Origin: UBA4207 sp964352405
GTDB lineage: Bacteria > Bdellovibrionota > Bacteriovoracia > Bacteriovoracales > Bacteriovoracaceae
Assembly (NCBI GenBank): GCA_964352405.1
Contig: CAYGRY010000012.1
Span: 1 to 47,070, forward strand
Direction: 5' to 3'
Length of the DNA stretch: 47,070 bases
This document shows positions 9,201 through 16,760 of this stretch, in pieces. A program made the translations under genes and the position numbers. The notes under the pieces are model-generated. The model did not search any database. It was not told where the DNA came from and was given only the letters and a program-made list of their open reading frames with translations. Every line of letters begins with the position of its first letter. The first letter of the stretch is position 1.

Positions 9201-9971
9201 TAGCTTTCCATTTGAAATACAGTCGTCACAACGATAGTTTTCAACACATTTTCCCTTTACACAGCTATCTGAACAACATTCAACATCTTTTTTACAAGAT
9301 TTTTCGTTAGCGCTACATGCACCGATATTTGAATCAGAGAAATAGACTTCAATACATTCTCCACCAGCACAAATTGGATTTTCTAGACATGAGCTTTTTA
9401 ATTTTACCGGTCTAAAACATTTATAGGTATATTCACAAACATTTTTACCATCATCATTTTTATAACATTCACCAGAATTGCAATCACTGTTTTTACTACA
9501 AGCGTGATCTCCACCTTTTTTAGAAAGCTTGGCTTCAACACGAGGAGGGACAGGAGCACACTCTAAACCTTTTTCACAGTCCCAATCATTACACTGCCCA
9601 CCTTCTTTAATAAGAGCCTTAGGCTTAGACTGAGCAACTGCAAGTAAGTTCTTATTAAAGACATCACGAATTTGCTTTTCTTGATCCGCAGGTGCAACTT
9701 TAACTCTTACGCGTTCAAGCTCTTCTTTAAATTTAAGAAGTTCTTCGCGAGTAATTTTTCTATCAACATGGAAGTCTTCAAGTGAACCAAAAGCCACTGC
9801 ATTAAAGCGATCCATATTAATGACACCTTTGTCATCCTTGGATTCTTTAATTAGTTCTTCAAGTTGAGTTTCAACTTCTTTTTTCTCCTCACTTGAAAGA
9901 CGTGCCGCTTGAGCGTTACTGAGAACTAAAAGCGCCATCAGTATCACTTTGAGGAAATTGATTGTTTTCAT
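6276..9971 (-). CDS. Large exported Cys-rich and Gly-rich protein, function unknown
   Basis: 1231 residues. A signal peptide covers 1-22, with likely cleavage after AQA. A charged helical region follows (25-115). Residues about 124-275 hold many cysteines in short spaced units (for example CNDWDCEKGLEC, CCSDSC), suggesting disulfide-knotted modules of the dickkopf/knottin kind. An eight-glycine linker and a Pro-rich run lie near 320-335. A long helical middle includes two hydrophobic segments near 628-690. Glycine-rich stretches lie near 963-1023 and 1077-1177, and a charged helical tail ends the protein. The layout suggests a periplasmic or surface protein, possibly membrane-inserted. It is the first gene of a four-gene operon with its own promoter. 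No homolog family was recognised. Confidence 0.8.
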   Translation of the reverse strand: MKTINFLKVILMALLVLSNAQAARLSSEEKKEVETQLEELIKESKDDKGVINMDRFNAVAFGSLEDFHVDRKITREELLKFKEELERVRVKVAPADQEKQIRDVFNKNLLAVAQSKPKALIKEGGQCNDWDCEKGLECAPVPPRVEAKLSKKGGDHACSKNSDCNSGECYKNDDGKNVCEYTYKCFRPVKLKSSCLENPICAGGECIEVYFSDSNIGACSANEKSCKKDVECCSDSCVKGKCVENYRCDDCISNGKLKRGQKCCEDKAYEKDGKCLPLSVPLNPFVYMMKSIIDAVIPQAHAIMEDDCLNRDDNGNLEPCSGGGGGGGGYTPTPPPVNADGQYRGNVNSSSGANKGQGIDQSSINFNGQAEIDRFNLVPDAGSNFETCEINLLNDYAKKLRETPMPGSPNVTMLQVELALLGFEFVAGGTKQIDDYWKGGNTNKTLHKRISEIANKRTVIRKDFYGDLRWFEPKVKCLCLEKTGWKQMSADQKEEYTNECRLGLSIPPLQGGTPEDIAKYRSERDELVSQAAMSVADWNAKIAEHKRAEEANEIEEGDDALGLKALTLLQTWAQANATIEEISLVTANISMDELKTVTSWMESDAKWSDVEQKDKNLYAFAVYQDAVPTDYMLSIALLSAGVLAIVGGFAFSATISAWTTIGIITASGASLGAGMWMIGSLRGAWYSAAPYVSDAPVDSYKCGKSDGDMCYKFQRTLHQPHNNVCNMNISATACVKHFVVVKENGQDSIIVDPWIPQGVSKSLIIKDNRSQAELLNSGYLAAYDLMKATIPAPHHTKFSFSSMDDMYNFINKNAGAPVYNKSIFDITVINNKVLSKYAPKLDKDANKYIISTATKQEIVTKAAAFLIDQGWATDEIQAEAFGQYIYKNHFTWAKQTYGDVIAYPAPGFTSYLGLIANGLASQMDFNAGLAGNFRELANSYRGEIVRRGGDFDREGNRVVIGGRAEGGDRNGLDGQGNGNGIGFGEGTGFGGFGTGAGAGFGTGSGTLTGNSFGDGGFNSSLFSSGVNSALSNLRKFRKDQKDAADEFKKRNAGTERGRNLIESAEKFRDQFYSSSLKGNNLGKGNGSGLGGGAGNSLASGGQIRLGSDGANGDGKDGKGKTGLFSEGVGRSGGKGGASSANGAGGFGGFGSDYDNGSGNGVGADGSGGSGVGRSGNMSEEDARKLADAIKNRNAKDGEYGRKDGMTLWEIVTNTYIRVYDRLLERKSNDLE
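8986..9010. repeat. Trinucleotide (CCA) tract encoding the Gly linker
   Basis: Six perfect CCA units, then CCG CCA C, encode eight consecutive glycines on the minus strand inside the large exported protein. The units are in frame, so gain or loss of units would change linker length without a frameshift. Confidence 0.85.
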
Positions 9972-10314
9972 AAACCACCCAAATTAACGAAAATACGTTG
10001 TTTCTGTATCTCTATTATAAAAACTGTTGAGGTTTAGAACAACAAAGGTTCTTTCTGCCTGTCTATAGAAAACCCTTTAATTTCAAATAGATATGGTCTA
10101 CTAAACAAATACGAAACACGACAATTAATCTCTAACCTATTGAAATAATGAAGATGCTGTATGAAAGTTTTGTTGCCAACCTGATTGTTATTTCAGGCGC
10201 TTAGCAAAACTAACTCTGCCCAATTGGATTGGCAGGGCAGAGCTTGCCCCCACAAGAAATTAGGCTATAAAGCCAATAGAATAAAGGACTTAAGAATATG
10301 TGAAGGAGACCCCA
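9972..10314. other. Divergent intergenic region with operon promoter and a structured leader
   Basis: This 343-nt gene-free region separates the minus-strand operon from the YheT-like hydrolase. The left part has the minus-strand promoter (10014-10042). The right part has strong dyads on the plus strand. AGTTTTG (10166-10172) pairs with CAAAACT (10205-10211) around CCTGA (10180-10184) / TCAGG (10193-10197). CTCTGCCC (10214-10221) pairs with GGGCAGAG (10235-10242). An alternative GGGCA (10235-10239) / TGCCC (10245-10249) would exclude the latter pairing. I do not recognise a known riboswitch class and see no open frame. Confidence 0.6.
10014..10042 (-). promoter_or_regulatory. Sigma70-type promoter of the four-gene operon
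   Basis: On the minus strand, TTGTTC (10042-10037), a 17-bp spacer and a perfect TATAAT (10019-10014) lie about 43 nt upstream of the ATG at 9971. This is the best promoter match seen in the window and probably drives the genes from 9971 down to 2429. Confidence 0.7.
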
Positions 10315-11280
10315 GTGCCATTTATTGAAAGCTCAAGCTATAAGGCTCCTCCCTTATTTTCAAATGGTCACTTACAAACACTCTATCCCTATTTTTTTAG
10401 AAAAATTCATGATGTGAAATTTAAAAGAGATCGCTTTAATACAAAATGTGGCGACTTTCTCGATGTAGACCTCTCTCTTATAGGTTCGGATGAACTCGTT
10501 ATTGTTTCTCATGGATTAGAAGGATCATCAGATTCTCAATATATCAAAGGGATGACCAAACATTTTAATTTGAATGGAAAAGATGTTTTAGCTTGGAACA
10601 TGCGAAGCTGTAGTGGAGAGCTCAATACACAGCCTGGATTTTACCATGCTGGCATGACGGATGATCTCGATCTTATGGTTCAATATGGACTTAAGCATTC
10701 TTATAAAAAAATATTTTTAGTTGGCTTTAGTCTTGGCGCTAATTTAACGGCGCTTTACCTTGGACAAAGGGCCAGCCAACTTGATTCAGCTATCTCAAGT
10801 GCAGCGATTTTTTCAGCTCCTTGTGACCTTGGAAAATCAGCCGAAAAAATAAGTCGAAGACGTTACCGTTTTTATTTAGAAAGTTTTCTTATTACCATGA
10901 GACAAAAAATTAAAGACAAAAGTCAGATGATGGATTTAGGCGTTTCGCTCGAAGGGATTGATAAAATTAAGTCTTTTCAAGAATTTGATGATCGCTTTAC
11001 TGGCCCTCTGCATGGCTTTAAAGATGGTAGTCACTATTATAAAGAAGTGAGCTGTAAACCTTGGCTTGAAAAGATTAACATCCCGACCCTCATCGTTAAT
11101 GCCAAGGACGATCCGTTTTTAACTAAAGAGTGCTTCCCCATTGAGGAAGCACATCGAAATAAAAATATTTTTTTAGAGATACCAAAAACCGGTGGGCACG
11201 TTGGCTTTGTAAGCTTTAACTCTGATCGGCTTTATTGGTCCGAAGAGCGTGCCCATGATTTTTTTAAGAACATTGGCTAG
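10315..11280 (+). CDS. Alpha/beta hydrolase of the YheT family
   Basis: About 321 residues from GTG at 10315, which has AAGGAG six bases upstream. A GTG at 10300 would add five residues but has a poorer site. The N-terminal NGHLQTLYP segment is characteristic of the YheT/ABHD1-3 group. A nucleophile elbow G-F-S-L-G lies near residue 139. An Asp in the NAKDDPF segment and a late His in TGGHVGF complete a plausible Ser-Asp-His triad. Family members are esterases or lipases of uncertain substrate. No signal peptide is present, so it is cytoplasmic or membrane-associated. Its leader holds the dyads described in the upstream intergenic region. It ends overlapping the convergent protease gene by 4 nt. 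Confidence 0.88.
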   Translation: MPFIESSSYKAPPLFSNGHLQTLYPYFFRKIHDVKFKRDRFNTKCGDFLDVDLSLIGSDELVIVSHGLEGSSDSQYIKGMTKHFNLNGKDVLAWNMRSCSGELNTQPGFYHAGMTDDLDLMVQYGLKHSYKKIFLVGFSLGANLTALYLGQRASQLDSAISSAAIFSAPCDLGKSAEKISRRRYRFYLESFLITMRQKIKDKSQMMDLGVSLEGIDKIKSFQEFDDRFTGPLHGFKDGSHYYKEVSCKPWLEKINIPTLIVNAKDDPFLTKECFPIEEAHRNKNIFLEIPKTGGHVGFVSFNSDRLYWSEERAHDFFKNIG

Positions 11281-12410
11281 TTAGCGTTATTAATCTTAAT
11301 TTTAAATGCGCCCGAAGCATTTCTATAGCCAAGTACAACTATGGTATAAGTTCCTTTAGCCAATAAAGCGTTAACCTGCTCAAGCTTTGAAGTGCCAGCG
11401 CTCTTAGCCACTGTCTTACCTTCTTCATTTAAGACGTAAAGATCAAGATCGCCTGCATCTGCAGCTATTTCCATAACAACTTTTACGCTCCCAAAGGATG
11501 ATTGCTTAAACTCAGCTTTTATCGACTGACCCGCAATAACTTCACCAGCATACTTTTTATTTTTTACTAAAACAGGAACCTTTGGCTCACTTGGCGCGGG
11601 TGTAGGGGTCGGCTCACTTGGAGTTTCTCCGCCTAATACGCCAGGAAAACTTGATTGAATTTTAGCTACAATTTTATGCATTGGAACGGCGTAGTTTTCA
11701 TAACCACGACCATTAAACCATCCACCAGCACCCGCGTGGTGAATAGCGATAACTTTATTATCTTCACCAAAAACAGGGCTTCCAGAAGATCCACCTAAAG
11801 TGTCTGCATTATGAACATACTCTCCATCCTCTTCTCTGATACTAACAAGCTTGCCCTCTGAAATCTTTTTCGTTGGTACACAATCTTGAACACTGTAGTA
11901 ATCACAATTTTGGTGAATAACATAAAGATCAGAACTCACAGAAGCTGCTGCAGTTGCTAAGTTAACAAAGCCATACTGTGCTCCTGGTGAACCTTGACAC
12001 TTAAGTAATGCAAAATCTAATTGATCATCATTACCAACAAATTCCGAACAATCAAAAACTTGACGAGATTCTTCAGTAGATCCAGCAACCAGATCAAAAG
12101 TAGCCGTCACACCTTGAGCGTGTGAAGCCTGCTCAATACAATGTTGATTTGTCATAATGACATCTTCAGAAATTAAAAATGCCGTACAACGTGAATCGGC
12201 CCAAGGTAAAACAATTTTACCAACGGCTCTTGCATTAATAGCTTTAAAAGAAGAAGCCGCTAGGTCTTCTGTCTCCTGCCAATTAATGTCTCCGATAATA
12301 ACACTTGAAGATATTGCTTTAGTTGAATCGCTCATCTCTTTCTTGCCACAGGCAACTGAGATGATGGCGGCTAGAATAACTAAAGAATGTGTAAATGTTT
12401 TCATGACCAT
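11277..12410 (-). CDS. Secreted trypsin-like (V8-type) serine protease with C-terminal PPC domain
   Basis: About 377 residues from ATG 12410, which has GGAGGAG five bases upstream. The frame runs on to a TTG at 12482, but that extension has no ribosome site and would bury the signal peptide. The N terminus ends in ISVAC, a plausible though imperfect lipobox. The catalytic triad reads TNQHC (His), DFALL (Asp) and GGSSGSP (Ser), the arrangement of glutamyl-endopeptidase-like S1B enzymes. After a Pro/Thr/Ser-rich linker comes a pre-peptidase C-terminal (PPC) domain of about 95 residues (DAGDLDLYV, GTYTIVV). It probably acts in the periplasm or outside the cell, which fits a lifestyle based on degrading other cells (inference). 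Confidence 0.88.
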   Translation of the reverse strand: MVMKTFTHSLVILAAIISVACGKKEMSDSTKAISSSVIIGDINWQETEDLAASSFKAINARAVGKIVLPWADSRCTAFLISEDVIMTNQHCIEQASHAQGVTATFDLVAGSTEESRQVFDCSEFVGNDDQLDFALLKCQGSPGAQYGFVNLATAAASVSSDLYVIHQNCDYYSVQDCVPTKKISEGKLVSIREEDGEYVHNADTLGGSSGSPVFGEDNKVIAIHHAGAGGWFNGRGYENYAVPMHKIVAKIQSSFPGVLGGETPSEPTPTPAPSEPKVPVLVKNKKYAGEVIAGQSIKAEFKQSSFGSVKVVMEIAADAGDLDLYVLNEEGKTVAKSAGTSKLEQVNALLAKGTYTIVVLGYRNASGAFKIKINNAN

Positions 12411-12563
12411 TGCTTCTCCTCCATAAGGTCCCATAAAATATGGGTAAATCCTCCAAAGCTTGGGCATAATGGCAATATTCAACGAATATGACTTGCGCTA
12501 AAGTCTGATAAAATCTTTCAAGTTTTAAGAATTGTAGACGACCATTTTTCAGCTATTTATGCT

Positions 12564-12588
12564 AATCTTTCATTATAAATGAAAGATT
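12564..12588. promoter_or_regulatory. Perfect 11-bp palindrome before the symporter start
   Basis: AATCTTTCATT (12564-12574), spacer ATA, then AATGAAAGATT (12578-12588). It ends one base before the GGAGAG ribosome site of the symporter gene. Its centre holds TATAAA, a possible -10, so it may be an operator over the promoter or a hairpin gating translation. Confidence 0.6.
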
Positions 12589-12598
12589 TGGAGAGAAT

Positions 12599-13990
12599 TT
12601 GAGCAATATCATCGGAATATTGAGCACACTTGATTGGCTAATCTTTGGTCTGGTTTTGCTTTTAACAGTTTCAAGCGTCGTCTATGGACACATAAAACAC
12701 AAACATCAAACTCATAGCGATGATCAATCTGTCTTAGAAATTCTTTTAATGGGAAGACAACTTACCTTGCCACTTTTTGTCGCAACACTTGTGGCCACGT
12801 GGTACGGCGGTATTTTTGGCGTAACTCAAATAGCTTTTGAAAAAGGTATTTATAATTTCCTTACTCAAGGTGTGTTTTGGTATATCACCTATTTAATTTT
12901 TGCTCTTTTTCTCGTAGATAAAATTCGCTCTAAAAATTCACTGACAATGCCACAACTTCTAGGATCGATGTTTGGTCCTCGAGCGGCCAAACTTGGAGCG
13001 CTCTTTAATCTTTTTAACGTTATACCAGTCGCCTATATAATAAGCGTAGGAATTATCGTTAGCTCATTTACCAGTTGGTCACTTCCTTTTTCAATGGCCA
13101 TTGGAACATTCACCGTTATCCTTTACTCAGCTTGGGGCGGATTTAGAGCTGTTGTTTTTTCTGACCTTATTCAATTTTTCGTGATGTGCTTAGCGGTATT
13201 TCTAGTTATCTTTTTTAGCTATCAACAATTTGGTGGATTAAGTTATTTAAAACTTAATTTACCCGCCCATCACTTTCATCCAACTTCTGATGTAGGGCTT
13301 GCTCAAACTTTAGTATGGGGTTTCATCGCTTTATCAACTTTAGTTGATCCAAATTTTTATCAACGATGCTTTGCTGCTACCAATTCGAAAGTTGCTAAGA
13401 AGGGAATTATCATTTCAACAATCATCTGGATTGGTTTTGATTTATGCACAACTTTTGGCGCTATGTACGCTAGAGCAGCGATGCCTGAAGCCGCTTCAAG
13501 TAGTGCTTACGTTGACTACGCTCTTTCTATTCTACCTGACGGCTTGAGAGGCTTCTTTTTAGCTGGAATCTTAGCCACTGTTCTATCTACACTTGATTCA
13601 TATTTATTTTTAGCTTCAACAACGATTCACTACGATCTTTTCGATTTTAAAAAAATTTCGCCCCGAACCTCGCATATTTTATCGCTTATTTTTGTCTCAC
13701 TTGTTGGCTGGCTTCTAGCAATGGCTTTCGAAGGCAGTATTAAAGTTGCTTGGAAAACCCTAGGAAGTTATTCAGCCTCCTGCTTATTAGTTCCACTCTT
13801 GTTTGGATACATGAGACCAGGCAAGATCAGCGAGAACCAATTCTTGCTTGCCTGTTTCTTTGGGATTTTCACTACAACGACCTGGAGACTAATGCCGCTT
13901 AGCGGCTTATGGGCCGATGTCGACGCGCTTTATATAGGCATGTTGTCTACTAGCATCATCCTCATTTTTCCTGCCAAAATCACCAAATAA
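12599..13990 (+). CDS. Sodium:solute symporter (SSS family)
   Basis: 463 residues, almost entirely membrane helices (about 12-13). Family hallmarks are a substituted loop after helix 1 (EILLMGRQL), WYGGIFG in helix 2, SAWGGFRAVVFSDLIQF in the middle, DPNFYQRCFAA, and LATVLSTLDSYLFLAST late in the protein. SSS proteins use the sodium gradient to import sugars, amino acids, carboxylates or ions. The substrate is not evident here. TTG 12599 is chosen as start because GGAGAG lies just before it and it keeps the first helix whole. The palindrome directly upstream suggests substrate-dependent control. maeB lies 82 nt downstream on the same strand, so a carboxylate substrate is possible but unproven. 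Confidence 0.88.
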   Translation: MSNIIGILSTLDWLIFGLVLLLTVSSVVYGHIKHKHQTHSDDQSVLEILLMGRQLTLPLFVATLVATWYGGIFGVTQIAFEKGIYNFLTQGVFWYITYLIFALFLVDKIRSKNSLTMPQLLGSMFGPRAAKLGALFNLFNVIPVAYIISVGIIVSSFTSWSLPFSMAIGTFTVILYSAWGGFRAVVFSDLIQFFVMCLAVFLVIFFSYQQFGGLSYLKLNLPAHHFHPTSDVGLAQTLVWGFIALSTLVDPNFYQRCFAATNSKVAKKGIIISTIIWIGFDLCTTFGAMYARAAMPEAASSSAYVDYALSILPDGLRGFFLAGILATVLSTLDSYLFLASTTIHYDLFDFKKISPRTSHILSLIFVSLVGWLLAMAFEGSIKVAWKTLGSYSASCLLVPLLFGYMRPGKISENQFLLACFFGIFTTTTWRLMPLSGLWADVDALYIGMLSTSIILIFPAKITK

Positions 13991-14072
13991 CGCTTTGCTT
14001 TGTGTGGCTAGGTTGTCCCAACTGGACTAATCTATGGGCGCTAAATTGTAACATGCAACCAAGGAAATACGC

Positions 14073-16373
14073 GTGAGTAACGATCGCGAAAGCAAACGCC
14101 AACAGGCGCTGGATTATCACTCCCAAGGCCGTCCAGGTAAGATGGAAGTTATTCCAACAAAGTCATCTATTACTTCTAATGATCTCTCGTTAGCCTACTC
14201 ACCCGGCGTGGCTGAACCCTGTTTAGATATTGCTAAAAATCCAGATGATGCTTACAAATATACCGCCAAAGGAAACTTGGTTGGTGTTGTATCAAACGGA
14301 AGTGCTGTTTTAGGTCTAGGAAACATTGGAGCCCTTGCCGGTAAACCGGTAATGGAAGGTAAAGGCATGCTTTTTAAAAAGTTTGCTGACATCGACGTTT
14401 TCGATATTGAGCTCAATGCTGAAACTGTAGAAGAGATGGTTAGTATTGTTGCGGCTATGGAACCAACCTTCGGTGGAATCAACCTTGAAGATATCAAAGC
14501 TCCTGAGTGTTTTGAAATTGAAGCGCAACTTATCGAGAGAATGAATATTCCAGTTTTCCATGATGATCAACATGGAACGGCTATCATTGCAGCAGCTGGA
14601 TTTCAAAACGCCTTAGAAATTGTTAAAAAGAAAATTGAAAATATGGTTGTTGTTTTCAGTGGTGCCGGAGCCGCAGCTATTGCTTGCGCCAAGATCTTTC
14701 TTGATATGGGCTTAAAGCCAGAAAACCTTATTCTGACTGACTCAAAAGGTGTCATTTATAAGGGTCGCACTGATGGTATGAATAAATACAAAGAACAGTT
14801 TGCTATTGAAACAAGCAAAAGAACTTTAGCCGATGCCATGAAAGATGCTGATGCTTTTGTTGGTTGTTCTGCTAAGGGTGTTCTGACAAAAGAGATGGTT
14901 GCTACAATGGCAAAGAATCCCATCATTTTTGCTATGGCTAATCCTGAGCCAGAGATTACACCTGAAGAAGTTGCGGAAGTAAGAAGCGATGCTATTGTCG
15001 CCACAGGTCGCTCTGATTATCCAAACCAAGTGAATAACGTTTTAGGCTTTCCATTTATCTTTAGAGGAGCATTAGACGTTAGAGCGACAAAAATTAATCC
15101 TGAAATGAAATTGGCTGCCGTTAAAGCGATTGCTGATCTTGCCAAAGAAGAAGTTCCTGATGAAGTAAGAATGGCTTATGGAAACCAAGACTTTAAATTT
15201 GGTCCTCAATATATTATTCCAAAACCATTTGATCCTCGCGCTCTAACTCGTGTTGCTCCTGCAGTAGCAAAAGCGGCCATGGAAAGTGGTGTTGCTAGAC
15301 TTCATATTGATAATCTTGCTGAGTATGCCTCAAACTTAGCCAATAGATTAAATACCTCTGGCTCATTCATCAAGCGCTTGAGAGATCGCCACGCTGCTCA
15401 CGTTGATAAGAACAAGAAAAAAACTAAACTTGTTTTTGCAGAAGGTACAAACTCACGAATTCTACAAGCTGTTAGTCAGCTTCTTTCAGAAGATCGTATT
15501 GAAGCGATACTACTTGGAAGTCCAAAAAAGATTCATGCAAAAATGGATAAGATTGGAACTTCTCACCTAAAAGATATGGTTGAGATTATCAATCCAACGA
15601 AGCATCCTGAGTTCAATGAATTCTGTAAGCAGTTTACTAAAGACAGACAAAGACGTGGTGTAACCTTTAACCATGCTGAAGACTTAATGAGCCATGAGAA
15701 TTATTTTGGCTCAATGTTAGTTAAAAAAGGCCATGCAGATGCCTTCATTGCTGGTCCAACATTAAGTTATCCAAGCTGTCTTGTTCCGGTCATGAACGTT
15801 ATTGGTACAAGAGATAAAAGAAAAGCTGCTGGTATTTTCGCACTTAACTTCAAAGATAGAGTTCTCTTTCTTGCTGACTGTACGGCTCAACTTGAACCTA
15901 CAGCAGAAGACTTATCAGAGATCGCCGTTTCTACTGCTGAGCTTTATAGAAGTTTAATGAAACGTGAGCCAAGAGTCGCCTTCCTAAGCTACTCGACTTA
16001 CGGCTCCAATAGACATCCAAATGCGGCAAAGGTTCAAAAAGCTGTTGCTATTACTAAAGAAAAGCATCCTGAATTAAAATGTGACGGTGAGCTGCAAGCT
16101 GATGTAGCCGTTAACAAAGGGATCCTCGATAAGCTTTTCCCATTTACCGAACTTGATGGCCCAAGTGATATCTTGATTTTTCCTGAACTCAACTCTGCCA
16201 ATATTAGTTACAAACTTTTATCACAGCTCTCAGATGCGAGTGCGATTGGACCAATATTGGTACCAATGGCAAAAACAGTAAATATTATTCAAAGAACGGC
16301 ACCAGTTTCAGAAATTGTGAATATGTGTACTTTAACAGCTCTTCTTCATGAAGAAAGAATGTCGCAAAAATAG
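14073..16373 (+). CDS. maeB: NADP-dependent malic enzyme with phosphotransacetylase-like C-terminal domain
   Basis: 766 residues, the usual MaeB length. The malic enzyme half (1-430) decarboxylates malate to pyruvate, making NADPH. It shows AYSPGVAEPC, the metal-binding segment VFHDDQHGTA, and a nucleotide fold GAGAAAIACA. The C-terminal half (from about 440) resembles phosphate acetyl/butyryl transferase and normally acts as a regulatory, acetyl-CoA-sensing domain rather than an enzyme. GTG start with AAGGA upstream. A RidA-family gene follows after 8 nt. With pckA elsewhere in the window it supports the pyruvate/PEP node needed to grow on amino acids. Confidence 0.95.
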   Translation: MSNDRESKRQQALDYHSQGRPGKMEVIPTKSSITSNDLSLAYSPGVAEPCLDIAKNPDDAYKYTAKGNLVGVVSNGSAVLGLGNIGALAGKPVMEGKGMLFKKFADIDVFDIELNAETVEEMVSIVAAMEPTFGGINLEDIKAPECFEIEAQLIERMNIPVFHDDQHGTAIIAAAGFQNALEIVKKKIENMVVVFSGAGAAAIACAKIFLDMGLKPENLILTDSKGVIYKGRTDGMNKYKEQFAIETSKRTLADAMKDADAFVGCSAKGVLTKEMVATMAKNPIIFAMANPEPEITPEEVAEVRSDAIVATGRSDYPNQVNNVLGFPFIFRGALDVRATKINPEMKLAAVKAIADLAKEEVPDEVRMAYGNQDFKFGPQYIIPKPFDPRALTRVAPAVAKAAMESGVARLHIDNLAEYASNLANRLNTSGSFIKRLRDRHAAHVDKNKKKTKLVFAEGTNSRILQAVSQLLSEDRIEAILLGSPKKIHAKMDKIGTSHLKDMVEIINPTKHPEFNEFCKQFTKDRQRRGVTFNHAEDLMSHENYFGSMLVKKGHADAFIAGPTLSYPSCLVPVMNVIGTRDKRKAAGIFALNFKDRVLFLADCTAQLEPTAEDLSEIAVSTAELYRSLMKREPRVAFLSYSTYGSNRHPNAAKVQKAVAITKEKHPELKCDGELQADVAVNKGILDKLFPFTELDGPSDILIFPELNSANISYKLLSQLSDASAIGPILVPMAKTVNIIQRTAPVSEIVNMCTLTALLHEERMSQK

Positions 16374-16381
16374 AGGATTGT

Positions 16382-16759
16382 ATGACAAAAATTATTATCT
16401 CAACTGATTTAGCACCCGCTGCTGTTGGTACTTATTCTCAAGGAGTTGAACTTAATGGAACTTTTTATTTCTCAGGCCAAATTGGTCTTGATCCAAAGAC
16501 AGGTGTTTTAGCTGAAGGTTTTGGTGCCCAACTAAGGCAAACACTTAGTAATATCGATGGCCTTTTAAAATCTCAAGATCTTAAGCGTTCTAATATTATT
16601 AAGACTTCAATTTTTCTCACTGATCTTGGCAACTTCTCTCAGGTCAATGAAGCCTATACAGCTTTCTTTGAAGCACCCTATCCGGCAAGAAGCTGTATTG
16701 AAGCTTCCGCCCTACCTAAGGGTGCAGTTGTTGAAATTGAAGTGATAGCGGCTCGCTAA
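16382..16759 (+). CDS. RidA/YjgF family enamine-imine deaminase
   Basis: 125 residues, typical for the family. Family members hydrolyse reactive 2-aminoacrylate-type enamines produced by PLP enzymes and so protect them. Motifs are the N-terminal APAAVGTYSQG, the central FSGQIGLDPKTG, and the C-terminal PARSCIEASALPKGAVVEIEVIA with the conserved Arg and Glu of the active cleft. An AGAGGA ribosome site precedes the ATG. It lies between maeB (8 nt) and a DUF218 gene (1 nt), so it is co-transcribed. Confidence 0.92.
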   Translation: MTKIIISTDLAPAAVGTYSQGVELNGTFYFSGQIGLDPKTGVLAEGFGAQLRQTLSNIDGLLKSQDLKRSNIIKTSIFLTDLGNFSQVNEAYTAFFEAPYPARSCIEASALPKGAVVEIEVIAAR

Positions 16760-16760
16760 G

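Noticed and set aside
11277..12482. Protease start at TTG 12482
   Set aside because: It would place 24 residues before the signal peptide and lacks a ribosome site. ATG 12410 has GGAGGAG.
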